25,544 bases of DNA from Sulfurospirillum sp. GTDB taxonomy: Bacteria > Campylobacterota > Campylobacteria > Campylobacterales > QNZT01. The DNA is taken from NCBI GenBank assembly GCA_003978405.1, contig QNZU01000002.1, forward strand, positions 1 through 25,544, in the 5' to 3' direction. The notes beneath the pieces were generated by a model. That model made no database searches. It saw only the letters and a list, made by a program, of their open reading frames with translations, and had not been told where the DNA came from. Each line of letters starts with the position of its first letter. Position 1 is the stretch's first letter. Both the position numbers and the translations under genes were made by a program. Below, in pieces: positions 7,334 through 16,002 of this stretch.

Positions 7334-7708
7334 ATGGGGATACCACAACCGTCGTTTTATATATTTAAGTGTGAGCAGAGTGCACCTCCTGGGATGCCAA
7401 AGCCAAGTTGTGTTAGAGAGGATACAAGAGATCTCTTTCAACATCTTGGAATGAAGTTGATGGAGAAAGGTTTGATTGCTACAGTTCAGCCTGTAAGAAC
7501 AGGATGTCTAAACAGATGTCAGCAAGGTCCAGTTATGTTGGTAGAGCCTGGTCACTATATGTATGTGGAGCTTACAAAAGAGAAGATTGACAGGATCATT
7601 GATGAGCATATCATTGGTGAGAAACCGGTTGAGGAGTATCTTATAGATGAAGAGTTTTGGGATGCTCCACTTTCGCCATTAGAAGCTATGAAGCTTTCAG
7701 GAAGGTAG
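7334..7708 (+). CDS. Thioredoxin-like [2Fe-2S] ferredoxin
   Basis: A 124-residue soluble electron carrier of the thioredoxin-like ferredoxin family, the same fold as NuoE and Clostridium/Aquifex [2Fe-2S] proteins. Four cysteines fit the cluster ligands: Cys13 (FKCEQ), Cys26 (KPSCVRED), Cys58 and Cys62 (RTGCLNRCQQGP). The C-terminal tail with EEYLIDEEFWDAP is typical of the Campylobacterota members. A longer frame can start at GTG 7307, but the ATG at 7334 has an excellent ribosome-binding site and lies downstream of the likely promoter, so I use it. panD starts one base after the stop. The redox partner is unknown. In C. jejuni, as I recall, the genes corresponding to murE and ybaB are adjacent, so this gene and panD appear to be an insertion in that order. 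Confidence 0.88.
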   Translation: MGIPQPSFYIFKCEQSAPPGMPKPSCVREDTRDLFQHLGMKLMEKGLIATVQPVRTGCLNRCQQGPVMLVEPGHYMYVELTKEKIDRIIDEHIIGEKPVEEYLIDEEFWDAPLSPLEAMKLSGR

Positions 7709-7709
7709 T

Positions 7710-8075
7710 ATGACAATACAGATGCTCTACTCAAAATTGCACCGTGCTACTGTTACGGATGCAAACCTAAACTATGTAGGATCAATCACAATCGACAGAG
7801 AGTTGATGGATGCTGCCAAGCTTAGAGTAGGACAGAAGGTAGATATAGTAAATGTCAATAACGGCGAGAGATTCTCAACCTATGTGATAGAGGGAGAGAG
7901 AGGCAAAAAGGATATCTGTCTAAATGGAGCGGCTGCTAGAAAGGCTGAAATCGGAGATCGTATCATTATCATAGCCTATGCCAATATGAGTTTGGAAGAG
8001 GCAGATACCTTTAATCCGCATGTAGTTTTGTTAAATGAGAAAAATGATATTGACGGAGTAAAAGATTATGTTTGA
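7710..8075 (+). CDS. panD: Aspartate 1-decarboxylase proenzyme
   Basis: PanD converts L-aspartate to beta-alanine for pantothenate and coenzyme A synthesis. It is made as a proenzyme that cleaves itself at Gly-Ser to form a pyruvoyl cofactor. Here Gly24-Ser25 lies in NYVGSITID, exactly where expected. Other hallmarks are MLYSKLHRATVTDANL, the substrate-binding region VNVNNGERFSTYVI, LNGAAARKAEIGDRIIIIAY and VVLLNEKN. The 121-residue length is normal. It starts one base after the ferredoxin stop and overlaps ybaB by eight bases. panB and panC are not in the window. Confidence 0.96.
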   Translation: MTIQMLYSKLHRATVTDANLNYVGSITIDRELMDAAKLRVGQKVDIVNVNNGERFSTYVIEGERGKKDICLNGAAARKAEIGDRIIIIAYANMSLEEADTFNPHVVLLNEKNDIDGVKDYV

Positions 8076-8379
8076 GGGCATGGATATGAAAAATTTGGAG
8101 CAGATGCTTCAAAAAGCCCAAGAGAGTGCTAAAAAACTTCAAGAAGAGAGCAAAAACAAAACTTTTACATCCAAGAGTGGCGGAGGTATGGTAAAGGTTA
8201 GTGCCAACGGAAATGGTGAGATTATTGATCTTGAGATTGATGATTCACTTCTTGAGGATAAAGACTCGATGCAGATATTGCTAATTAGTGCGATAAATGA
8301 TGTGATGAAAATGGTCGAAGATGATAAAAAGATGTTCGCTTCCAAGATGATGGGTTCATTTGGCGGTTTTGGAGTATAG
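8068..8379 (+). CDS. YbaB/EbfC family nucleoid-associated protein
   Basis: A 103-residue small protein of the YbaB/EbfC family, which forms dimers and binds DNA without strong sequence specificity. It shows the typical N-terminal helix (MKNLEQMLQKAQESAKKLQEE), the strand region GGMVKVSANGNGEIIDLEID and the C-terminal helix with DKKMFASKMMG. The ATG at 8068 overlaps the panD end by eight bases, suggesting coupled translation. ATG codons at 8080 and 8086 are possible alternatives, but MFE- is a common start in Campylobacterota homologues as I recall. Elsewhere ybaB follows dnaX; here it is in a metabolic operon. Confidence 0.88.
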   Translation: MFEGMDMKNLEQMLQKAQESAKKLQEESKNKTFTSKSGGGMVKVSANGNGEIIDLEIDDSLLEDKDSMQILLISAINDVMKMVEDDKKMFASKMMGSFGGFGV

Positions 8380-8387
8380 GGGTAGTT

Positions 8388-9245
8388 TTGAGTTCAGAGA
8401 AACTACTTGTAGAATTTGAGAATTTTGTTCAAGAGAAATTAAAGACAAAGAAGAGTTTTCATCCTCATTTTCATAAAGCATATCTACAGATGTTTCAAGC
8501 AGGTGGGAAACGATTTCGACCTTTGCTGCTTCTAAATGTGGTAGATGCATATCAGAATCAGTTGGTACCAAATGCGATGTTTGCTGCACTCTCTATAGAG
8601 ATGTTTCATACCTATTCACTCATTCATGATGATCTTCCTACATTTGATGATGCAGATCTTAGAAGAGGAGTAAAGACTCTTCATATCAGTTATGATGAGG
8701 TTACGGCTACTTTGATAGGAGATGCACTAAACAGTGACAGTTTTTTACTTCTTTCAAACTCCCCATATGCAGATGATGTGAAGGTGGCATTGATAAAGAC
8801 ACTTGCACAAAATGGTGGTGGAGAGGGGATGGTTCTTGGTCAGGCACTTGATTGCTATTTTGAAGATCAACGACTCTCTTTGGATGAGTTAAAATTTTTG
8901 CATATTCATAAAACAGCAAAATTGATAGCGACATCTTTAAAGATGGGTGCAATTATTGCAAATCTAAGCTCTAATGAGCAGAAAAATCTATATGATATGG
9001 GTATTAAAATAGGACTTTTATTTCAAATACAAGATGATATTATTGATGCAACTTTGAGTGAAGAGGAGGCTGGTAAACCTACTAACAATGACAGTCTGAA
9101 AAACTCTTTTACAAACCTGATGGGAGTAAAAGAGGCTGTTAGATATAGAGATACCTTAAAAGATGCACTTTTAGAGGATATAAAAGTGTTAAAAGAGCCG
9201 TTAAATACAAAATTAGAAGAGATGATAAAAAGATATTTTAGTTAA
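8388..9245 (+). CDS. ispA: Short-chain polyprenyl (farnesyl/geranyl) diphosphate synthase
   Basis: This enzyme condenses isopentenyl diphosphate with allylic diphosphates to make farnesyl or geranyl diphosphate for quinones and undecaprenyl carriers. The 285-residue protein has the substrate motif AGGKRFRPLLLL, the first aspartate-rich motif HDDLPTFDDADLRRG (Asp81, Asp82, Asp87) and the second, QIQDDIIDAT, around residue 220. The two-residue insert within the first motif (DDxxxxD) is the pattern of bacterial farnesyl/geranyl synthases. The start is TTG with a GGGGTAG ribosome-binding site and lies eight bases after ybaB. Exact chain length is not decided by sequence reading. Confidence 0.9.
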   Translation: MSSEKLLVEFENFVQEKLKTKKSFHPHFHKAYLQMFQAGGKRFRPLLLLNVVDAYQNQLVPNAMFAALSIEMFHTYSLIHDDLPTFDDADLRRGVKTLHISYDEVTATLIGDALNSDSFLLLSNSPYADDVKVALIKTLAQNGGGEGMVLGQALDCYFEDQRLSLDELKFLHIHKTAKLIATSLKMGAIIANLSSNEQKNLYDMGIKIGLLFQIQDDIIDATLSEEEAGKPTNNDSLKNSFTNLMGVKEAVRYRDTLKDALLEDIKVLKEPLNTKLEEMIKRYFS

Positions 9246-9257
9246 GGAAGAGAGTTG

Positions 9258-11240
9258 ATGCAAGATATAAAATTGTTAGAGAAAAAAGCTAATACGATAA
9301 GGTTTTTGGCAGCAGATATGGTTCAAGAAGCAAATTCAGGGCATCCTGGAGCTCCTATGGGTATGGCTGATATAATCAGTGTGTTTAGTAGATATCACAG
9401 ACACAATCCAAAATATCCAAGTTGGTTAAATCGCGACAGAGTGGTATTTTCGGGGGGACATGCTAGTAGTATGATTTATTCATATCTGTATCTATGCGGA
9501 TATGATCTTACTCTTGATGATTTAAAAAGATTTAGACAGCTTGATTCTAAGACTCCAGGACATCCGGAGTTTGGTGAAGTTCCCGGTGTTGAAGTGACAA
9601 CCGGTCCTTTGGGGCAGGGTGTGGCAAATGCTGTCGGGTTTTCTATGGCAAGTAAATATGCGGCAAATCTCTTGAACTCTCCTACTGCAAAGGTGATTGA
9701 TCATAAAGTTTACTGTTTTTGCGGTGATGGTGATTTGCAAGAGGGGATCAGTTATGAGGCTTGTTCACTTGCCGGTCATCACAGTCTTGATAATCTAATC
9801 TTGATTTATGATTCAAATGAGATCACAATTGAGGGTGAAACCTCAATAGCTTTTAGTGAAAATGTAAAGCAGAGATTTGAAGCTCAAGGTTGGAAAGTCT
9901 ACAAAATTGACGGTCACAACTACAAAGAGATCGATCAGGTTTTAAAAGAGTTGCAAGATGAACAGACAAAGCCCTCTTTGATTATTGCAAAGACTACAAT
10001 AGGAAAAGGTGCTGCTACGCTAGAGGGAGAGGCAAAAACTCACGGTGCTCCTTTGGGTGAAGAGGAGATTAAAGCTTCCAAAAAGAGTGTAGGTTTTGAT
10101 CCGGATAAAAAATTTATCGTTGATGAAGATGTGCTAAATAGTTTCAAAGAGGCTTTAGAAAATGGTGACAAAATTCAAAGAGCTTGGAAAAAATTGCTTC
10201 TTGACCTACCTTTGGCTGAACAAAATGAGACACTAAAAGCTCTTGAGAATCCTGATTTTTCCAAAATTGACTGGCCTAGTTTTGAGCCGGGAGTCAAAGT
10301 GGCTACAAGAGAGAGTAACTCTTTGATTTTAAATGCCATTGCAAAAGCAATTCCTGGATTTATAGGGGGAAGTGCCGATCTTGCTCCTTCAAATAAAACA
10401 ACTTTGAAAAATATGGGTGATTTTCCAAAGGGAAAAAATATACATTTTGGTATCAGAGAACATGCCATGGGTGCAATCTGTAATGCAATCAGCCTTTATG
10501 GTCTTTTTATACCGTTTTCGGCTACATTCTTTGTATTTAGTGATTATATGAAACCTGCAGCAAGATTGGCAGCTCTTATGAAGCTTAGAAACTACTTTAT
10601 ATGGACCCATGATAGTATAGGTGTGGGTGAAGATGGACCTACTCATCAACCTATAGAGCAGTTATCACAATTTCGTGCATTGCCAAACTTTTATACTTTC
10701 AGACCTGCCGATGCAAGTGAAAATGTGGCTTGTTGGCAAAAAGCATTGAGTCTTGATGCACCTTGTGGATTTGTTTTGTCTCGTCAGGGATTGGAGACAC
10801 TAAAACCAAAATTTGACTTTGGTGATCCAAGTTTTGGTGGTTATTTGATTAAAAAAAGAGAAAATGCAGAAGTTACTATTATAGCAAGTGGTAGTGAAGT
10901 GATGCTTTCACTTCAAAGTGCATGTCATCTTGAAGAGGCTGGAATTATGACAAATGTCGTAAGTGTTCCATGTTTTGAACTTTTTGATGAACAATCAGAT
11001 GAGTATAAAAAAGAGGTGATAGATCCTTCAACTGTTATTTTGGCGGTAGAGGCAGCATCTGGTGTTGAGTGGTATAAATATGCTGATGAAGTTTTGGGAA
11101 TGGAGAGCTTTGGAGCAAGTGCCAATGCAAATGATCTATTTGCCAAATACCACTTTACTATAAGAGGAATCAAACAAAAAGTTTTTGATATGTTGGATCG
11201 TCCTTATAAAGAAACTTCTATAAAAAACTGCACTATCTAA
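9258..11240 (+). CDS. tkt: Transketolase
   Basis: Transketolase moves two-carbon units in the pentose phosphate pathway using thiamine diphosphate. The 660-residue protein shows the N-terminal AANSGHPGAPMGMAD-like motif (QEANSGHPGAPMGMADII), GGHASSMIY, GPLGQGVANAVG, the thiamine-binding GDGDLQEGISYEA, GGSADLAPSNKT and the pyrimidine-domain region EDGPTHQPIEQL. The C-terminal domain has IIASGSEV. TTG at 9255 directly precedes ATG 9258; I take the ATG, with AAGGAAGAG ahead. It is the last gene of the operon: a terminator overlaps its stop codon. Confidence 0.96.
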   Translation: MQDIKLLEKKANTIRFLAADMVQEANSGHPGAPMGMADIISVFSRYHRHNPKYPSWLNRDRVVFSGGHASSMIYSYLYLCGYDLTLDDLKRFRQLDSKTPGHPEFGEVPGVEVTTGPLGQGVANAVGFSMASKYAANLLNSPTAKVIDHKVYCFCGDGDLQEGISYEACSLAGHHSLDNLILIYDSNEITIEGETSIAFSENVKQRFEAQGWKVYKIDGHNYKEIDQVLKELQDEQTKPSLIIAKTTIGKGAATLEGEAKTHGAPLGEEEIKASKKSVGFDPDKKFIVDEDVLNSFKEALENGDKIQRAWKKLLLDLPLAEQNETLKALENPDFSKIDWPSFEPGVKVATRESNSLILNAIAKAIPGFIGGSADLAPSNKTTLKNMGDFPKGKNIHFGIREHAMGAICNAISLYGLFIPFSATFFVFSDYMKPAARLAALMKLRNYFIWTHDSIGVGEDGPTHQPIEQLSQFRALPNFYTFRPADASENVACWQKALSLDAPCGFVLSRQGLETLKPKFDFGDPSFGGYLIKKRENAEVTIIASGSEVMLSLQSACHLEEAGIMTNVVSVPCFELFDEQSDEYKKEVIDPSTVILAVEAASGVEWYKYADEVLGMESFGASANANDLFAKYHFTIRGIKQKVFDMLDRPYKETSIKNCTI

Positions 11241-11267
11241 AAAAGGTATAATTTTTTATACCTTTTT
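11240..11267 (+). terminator. Strong terminator after tkt, possibly bidirectional
   Basis: AAAAAGGTATA (11240-11250) pairs perfectly with TATACCTTTTT (11257-11267) over a six-base loop, an 11-pair stem ending in a T run. The A run on the 5' side means it could also stop transcription from the other strand. It marks the boundary between the housekeeping operon and the polysaccharide module. Confidence 0.88.
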
Positions 11268-11476
11268 AATCTATAAAAGAGTAATCTTTATTTCCAAATT
11301 TTTATAAATTTTTTTTCTGTTATGTCGATATAAGAGGAGAAAAAAGATTAAAATAATTAAAAAAATTAAAGATATTTAATTTTAAGTCGATTTTAGTTAG
11401 ATTATTAGTATTTAATATTAATATATTTCTAATACTAAGGTGAGTTTAACTCTAAATAAAAGGTAATGTAATTTTT
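11268..11476 (+). promoter_or_regulatory. AT-rich promoter region of the glycosyltransferase operon with two dyads
   Basis: This 209-base gap is very AT-rich. It holds a perfect eight-base dyad TTAGTATT (11405-11412) / AATACTAA (11431-11438) spaced by 18 bases, and an 11-base palindrome GAGTTTAACTC at 11442-11452. Either could be an operator or an RNA hairpin. Several weak -10-like hexamers exist, but none stands out. AAAGG at 11459-11463 is a rather distant ribosome-binding site for the ATG at 11477. No gene is seen here. Confidence 0.4.
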
Positions 11477-12637
11477 ATGAAAACAGTAAATTTTTTAACT
11501 AGTCATTTTTTACCTGAAAATACTGCCGGTACCAATAGGGTGTTGGCATATGTCAATGAGCTCGGTAAAAATTACAAAGTTAATGTCATAACACTGACTG
11601 AAAGGGGTAAACCTCAAAAAAATGAGAGAGTGATCTTTAATGAAAATGTCAATATATATTATGTAAATCAAAAAAATTACAATACTGAAAAATTCTTTTC
11701 TCGTGCTTTATGGGAGATTCACTTTATTCAAAAATTAGTAAAAAGAGCAAATAGTATTGAATCGGATATAACAATTGCCACTTCACCGTTTATGTTTATG
11801 ATACCAGTTTTGGCGATGCTAGGTAAAAATAAAAAGATTATTGATATAAGAGATTTGACTTGGGAGTATATTGAAGCTAATTCTACATTTAAGAAACTGA
11901 TTAAAAATAGTATTGCAAAGTTGATGAAAACATCACTTGGCTCATATGATCATATTGTGGTAACAAATGATTATGAGAGAGATTGGGTTTTAAGTAGAGG
12001 AGAGACCAAAAATATTACCAAAATTGCAAATGGTATCGAAAATAGCAGATATGAAGAGCTTAGCCAAATCACTATCGCTAAAGATATACCTTTTACAATC
12101 ACATATACAGGTAATATTGCAATAGGTCAAAATGTGCAGGTTTTGGTTGATGGAGCAAAAGATTTACCGGATGTAAAGGTAAATATAGTTGGTGAAGGGA
12201 CAAGTTACAAGGCTTTAAGAGAGTATGTTGAAAAAAACGGTATTAAAAATGTGGAGTTTTTTGGAAAGGTAAGTAGAGATGAGATTATAAATTTTTACCA
12301 AAACTCCACAGTTTTGTATGCTCAACTAAATGAGCAGTTTAAGAGTGCAATGCCTTCAAAACTATATGAGTATGCGGCTACCGGTCTTCCTATACTTTAT
12401 GGAGGAGTTGGAATAGCAGTAGATTTTGTAAATAGATTGGAGAATGCTATCTCGATATTGCCTAACAGACCAGAACTTGTCAAAGAGGCGATAATGAAAA
12501 TGAAAGAGATGGATTTTGAGATATCACAAAAAAACAGAATGATTGTTAAAGATGAGTTTATCAGAGAGACTCAAAGTGAAAAAATGGTCGATATTATAGA
12601 AAATTTACTAAAGGAAAGCGATGAAAATATTAGTTAA
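11477..12637 (+). CDS. Family 4 glycosyltransferase
   Basis: A 386-residue GT-B fold glycosyltransferase of the family-4 (RfaB/WcaI-like) type, likely adding a sugar from a nucleotide donor to a lipid-linked glycan at the cytoplasmic face. The N-terminal domain starts MKTVNFLTSHFLPENTAGTNR, where the PE...G.NR pattern is typical of the acceptor-site loop. The C-terminal donor domain has IANGIENSR, TYTGNIAIGQNVQ, VGEGTSYKAL and the donor-binding helix MPSKLYEYAATGLPILYGG. No membrane helix is obvious. It ends 17 bases inside galE, so translation is coupled. The donor and acceptor cannot be told from sequence; neighbours suggest a ManNAcA-, Gal- or GalNAc-containing polymer. Confidence 0.88.
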   Translation: MKTVNFLTSHFLPENTAGTNRVLAYVNELGKNYKVNVITLTERGKPQKNERVIFNENVNIYYVNQKNYNTEKFFSRALWEIHFIQKLVKRANSIESDITIATSPFMFMIPVLAMLGKNKKIIDIRDLTWEYIEANSTFKKLIKNSIAKLMKTSLGSYDHIVVTNDYERDWVLSRGETKNITKIANGIENSRYEELSQITIAKDIPFTITYTGNIAIGQNVQVLVDGAKDLPDVKVNIVGEGTSYKALREYVEKNGIKNVEFFGKVSRDEIINFYQNSTVLYAQLNEQFKSAMPSKLYEYAATGLPILYGGVGIAVDFVNRLENAISILPNRPELVKEAIMKMKEMDFEISQKNRMIVKDEFIRETQSEKMVDIIENLLKESDENIS

Positions 12638-13604
12638 CGGTGGAGCTGGTTATATAGGAAGCCATGTGGTAAAGCTTTTAGGTGAGCTAGGTGGACATGA
12701 GATTACAGTGGTTGATAATTTAGTAACCGGTTTTAAAGATGCAATTTTGTATGGAGATTTTGTCAAGCTGGATTTGAGTGATTATGACGCGGTTGATAAA
12801 CTATTTGAAGAGAAGAAGTTTGATGCGGTGATACACTTTGCTGCATCTTTAGTGGTACCAGAGAGTGTGGAAGATCCACTAAAATATTATATGAACAATA
12901 CAGCAAACACGACAAATGTGATAAGATCATGTATCAAACATGGAGTAAATAAATTTATCTTCTCTTCAACAGCGGCGACTTATGGAGAGCCTTCAGCTGA
13001 ATTTATTCCGGTCAAAGAGAGCACTCCTACAAATCCAATCAATCCATACGGAAGCAGTAAATTGATGAGTGAGACAGTCTTAAAAGATACTGCTTTTGCA
13101 TTTGATGATTTTAAATATATAGCTTTGAGATATTTTAATGTTGCGGGTGCAAGTGTTGATGGGAAGATTGGTCAATCAACCAAGGGTGCAACACACTTAA
13201 TCAAAGTGGCAGCTGAGACAGCATGCGGCAAAAGAGAGAAGATGTATGTCTTTGGTGACGATTATGATACAGAAGATGGAACATGTATTAGAGATTATAT
13301 TCATGTGGAGGATTTAGCTCTAGCTCATTTAAAAGCGTTGGAGTATCTAAATGAGGGGAACGATAGTGATATATTCAACTGTGGATATGGGCATGGATTT
13401 TCAGTTTTGGAAGTACTTGAGACGATGAGAAAAGTAAGTGGGGTTGATTTTACGGCGGAGATTAAAGAGAGACGAGCCGGTGATCCTTCAATCCTCATAT
13501 CAGATAACACAAAGATCAAAGAGGTGATGGGCTGGGAACCAAAATATGATGATTTGGAGCTTATCTGCAAAACTGCACTAGATTGGGAGAAGAAGTTGCC
13601 ATGA
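12621..13604 (+). CDS. galE: UDP-glucose (or UDP-GlcNAc) 4-epimerase
   Basis: GalE interconverts UDP-glucose and UDP-galactose; many Campylobacterota enzymes also act on the N-acetyl forms. The 327-residue short-chain dehydrogenase-type protein has the NAD-binding GGAGYIGSH at residues 7-15, IHFAASLVVPESV, FSSTAATYG (Thr117 of the catalytic triad) and NPYGSSKLMSE with Tyr143 and Lys147. GTCIRDYIHVEDLA and RRAGDP in the C-terminal half are classic for GalE. It overlaps both neighbours (17 bases with the glycosyltransferase, 4 with wecB). Specificity for acetylated sugars is possible but not proven. Confidence 0.92.
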   Translation: MKILVNGGAGYIGSHVVKLLGELGGHEITVVDNLVTGFKDAILYGDFVKLDLSDYDAVDKLFEEKKFDAVIHFAASLVVPESVEDPLKYYMNNTANTTNVIRSCIKHGVNKFIFSSTAATYGEPSAEFIPVKESTPTNPINPYGSSKLMSETVLKDTAFAFDDFKYIALRYFNVAGASVDGKIGQSTKGATHLIKVAAETACGKREKMYVFGDDYDTEDGTCIRDYIHVEDLALAHLKALEYLNEGNDSDIFNCGYGHGFSVLEVLETMRKVSGVDFTAEIKERRAGDPSILISDNTKIKEVMGWEPKYDDLELICKTALDWEKKLP

Positions 13605-14737
13605 TTAAAAAAGTGATGTTGGTTTTTGGTACCAGACCAGAAGCGATAAAAATGGCTCCTTTGGTAAAGGAGTTTGAAAAAGATTCAAGTTTTGAAACGA
13701 TAGTTTGCGTTACAGCTCAACACAGGCAGATGCTAGATCAGGTATTAAACCTTTTTGAGATAACTCCAGATTTTGATCTTGATGTAATGAAGCCTGGACA
13801 AGATCTATATGAGGTTACTTCAAATATTTTGCTTGGATTAAGACCGATTTTAAGTGAAGTTAAGCCTGATATTGTTTTGGTACATGGAGATACCGCAACC
13901 ACTATGGCAACTTCAATTGCTGCATTTTATCAACAAATAGCAGTAGGTCATGTAGAGGCAGGTCTTAGGACAAACAATATCTACTCTCCTTGGCCTGAAG
14001 AGGGGAATCGACAGGTAACTGGAAGATTAGCTACTTACCATTTTGCACCGACAAATGAGAGTAAAGCTAATCTTTTAAAAGAAAATGTCGATGTTGGTAA
14101 TGTAATCGTTACTGGCAATACTGTGATTGATGCATTACTTAGTGTAGTATCCAAGATACAAAGTGATAAGGAGTTGGAGCAAAATCTTGAAAAAGAGATT
14201 TTCAAGAAGGGTTACAAGATAGATAAAAACAAAAGATTGATACTTGTTACCGGGCATAGAAGAGAGAATTTTGGACAGGGATTTCTAAATATTTGCGAAG
14301 GCTTGAAAGAGTTGGCAAATGAATACAGAGATATTGATATTGTATATCCGGTTCATCTCAATCCAAATGTTCAAAAACCGGTAAATGAGATTCTTTGTGA
14401 TGTGGATAATGTCTATTTGATAGACCCGCTTGATTATGAACCTTTTGTTTATCTGATGAATAGATCATATTTTATTCTAACTGATAGCGGAGGTATTCAA
14501 GAAGAGGCTCCAAGTCTTGGGAAGCCGGTACTTGTTATGAGAGATACGACCGAGCGACCTGAAGCTTTAGAGGCAGGAACTGTTAAACTTGTAGGAACTG
14601 ACAAAGATAAGATTATCAGTGAGTGCAAGAGACTGCTAGAGGATAAGGATGCTTATGAGGTGATGTCAAAATCACATAATCCTTATGGGGATGGTAAAGC
14701 TAGTGATAGAATAGTTTCTTATTTAAAGGGGAGATAA
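13601..14737 (+). CDS. wecB: UDP-N-acetylglucosamine 2-epimerase (non-hydrolysing)
   Basis: WecB converts UDP-GlcNAc to UDP-ManNAc. The 378-residue protein has the start VMLVFGTRPEAIKMAPL, then VHGDTATTMA, HVEAGLRTNN, PEEGNRQ, LVTGHRRENFGQG, YPVHLNPNV and TDSGGIQEEAPSLGKPVLVMR, which together are diagnostic for the non-hydrolysing type. A longer frame from TTG 13583 exists, but ATG 13601 has GGAGAAG ahead and forms an ATGA overlap with the galE stop. It overlaps wecC by one base (TAATG). Its product is the substrate of the WecC enzyme encoded next. Confidence 0.95.
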   Translation: MIKKVMLVFGTRPEAIKMAPLVKEFEKDSSFETIVCVTAQHRQMLDQVLNLFEITPDFDLDVMKPGQDLYEVTSNILLGLRPILSEVKPDIVLVHGDTATTMATSIAAFYQQIAVGHVEAGLRTNNIYSPWPEEGNRQVTGRLATYHFAPTNESKANLLKENVDVGNVIVTGNTVIDALLSVVSKIQSDKELEQNLEKEIFKKGYKIDKNKRLILVTGHRRENFGQGFLNICEGLKELANEYRDIDIVYPVHLNPNVQKPVNEILCDVDNVYLIDPLDYEPFVYLMNRSYFILTDSGGIQEEAPSLGKPVLVMRDTTERPEALEAGTVKLVGTDKDKIISECKRLLEDKDAYEVMSKSHNPYGDGKASDRIVSYLKGR

Positions 14738-15960
14738 TGGCGGTAGAAAAAGTTTGTGTAATAGGTCTTGGCTATATAGGCTTACCGACTGCATCACTGT
14801 TAGCAAACAGGGGTTATAAGGTGCATGGTGTTGATGTAGTTGAGGAGACTGTTAAAATCATAAATCAAGGTAAAATTCATATAGTTGAACCTGATCTTGA
14901 TACATTTGTTCAATCAGCAGTAAATTCTGGAAATTTGGTAGCAGATACCAAACCGGCTGAAGCTGATGTATTTATAGTGGCGGTTCCTACTCCATTTAAG
15001 GATAACTATGTTCCAAATATTGACTATATTGTAGCTGCTACAAAGTCTATTGCACCGTATGTAAAAGATGGAAATATTGTAATTTTGGAGTCAACTTCAC
15101 CAGTTGGTACCACTGATATTATGGAGAAGACTCTAAAAGATGAGGGTATTGATACAACTCATATCCATTTTGCCCACTGCCCTGAGAGGGTGTTGCCTGG
15201 TAAAATTATGCATGAGTTGGTTGCAAATGACAGGATAGTTGGTGGTACCACTCCTGTTGCTACAAAGCTGACTGCTGATTTTTACAGAAACTTTGTAACA
15301 GGTGAAGTTTTAGAAACTGATGCTAGGACTGCTGAGATGGCAAAATTGACTGAAAACAGTTTTAGAGATGTCAACATTGCATTTGCAAATGAGCTCTCAA
15401 TGTTAGCTGATAAATTCGGTATAAATGTTTGGGAGTTGATTGATCTTGCAAATAGACATCCAAGAGTAAATATTTTGCAACCTGGATGTGGAGTAGGAGG
15501 TCACTGTATCGCAGTTGATCCATGGTTTATCGTGGATGCGGCAAAAGGTGATGCGAAGCTCATTAAAACCGCAAGGCAGACAAACGACTATAAGTCAGAA
15601 TGGGTAATTGAGAAGGTTAAAAACAGTGCTTTGGAGTTTGAAAAGACGCATGGCAAAAAGGCAAAAGTTGCCTGCATGGGATTGGCTTTTAAGCCAGATA
15701 TTGATGATCTAAGAGAATCACCGGCTCTTTATATTGCTCAGAGATTGAAGCAGGATGGAATTGATATTTTAGCAGTTGAGCCAAATATCACCTCTCATCC
15801 TGAATTTGACATTGTAGATTATAAGGAAGCTGTTGCAAGTGCAGATATTGTGGTCTTTTTGGTAGCTCATAAAGAGTTTTTGGATATTGAGATGGATGAG
15901 GGTAAGGTAGTATTGGAGTTTTGTAAACTTCAAGATAGAAGGTCAAAAAAGAGAAAATAG
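14737..15960 (+). CDS. wecC: UDP-N-acetyl-D-mannosamine dehydrogenase
   Basis: WecC oxidises UDP-ManNAc twice, with NAD, to UDP-ManNAcA. The 407-residue protein has an N-terminal Rossmann motif (VIGLGYIGLPTA, residues 8-19), VAVPTPFKDN, ESTSPVGTT, FAHCPERVLPG, the central helix region NSFRDVNIAFANELSMLAD, and the catalytic GCGVGGHCIAVDPWF with Cys257. LAFKPDIDDLRESPAL in the third domain completes the UDP-sugar dehydrogenase pattern. Being right after wecB decides for ManNAc over glucose as substrate. It ends the first half of the polysaccharide module; a 209-base non-coding leader follows. Confidence 0.94.
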   Translation: MAVEKVCVIGLGYIGLPTASLLANRGYKVHGVDVVEETVKIINQGKIHIVEPDLDTFVQSAVNSGNLVADTKPAEADVFIVAVPTPFKDNYVPNIDYIVAATKSIAPYVKDGNIVILESTSPVGTTDIMEKTLKDEGIDTTHIHFAHCPERVLPGKIMHELVANDRIVGGTTPVATKLTADFYRNFVTGEVLETDARTAEMAKLTENSFRDVNIAFANELSMLADKFGINVWELIDLANRHPRVNILQPGCGVGGHCIAVDPWFIVDAAKGDAKLIKTARQTNDYKSEWVIEKVKNSALEFEKTHGKKAKVACMGLAFKPDIDDLRESPALYIAQRLKQDGIDILAVEPNITSHPEFDIVDYKEAVASADIVVFLVAHKEFLDIEMDEGKVVLEFCKLQDRRSKKRK

Positions 15961-15965
15961 ATAAA

Positions 15966-15986
15966 ATTAAATATATTATATTTAAT
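15966..15986 (+). promoter_or_regulatory. AT-only hairpin just after wecC
   Basis: ATTAAATAT (15966-15974) and ATATTTAAT (15978-15986) form a perfect nine-base inverted repeat with a three-base loop. It lies six bases after the wecC stop with no clear T run, so it is a weak terminator at best; as DNA it could be a protein-binding dyad. Confidence 0.35.
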
Positions 15987-16002
15987 ATACTAAAAAATTA
16001 AT

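Noticed and set aside
11268..11476. Insertion sequence or tRNA-linked island boundary next to the polysaccharide module
   Set aside because: No transposase, integrase, tRNA or matching direct repeats were seen at either end of the module, so transfer remains only a guess from gene content.
13583..13600. TTG at 13583 as an upstream start for wecB
   Set aside because: It would add six residues not typical of WecB; the ATG at 13601 has a ribosome-binding site and the ATGA overlap seen at other junctions.
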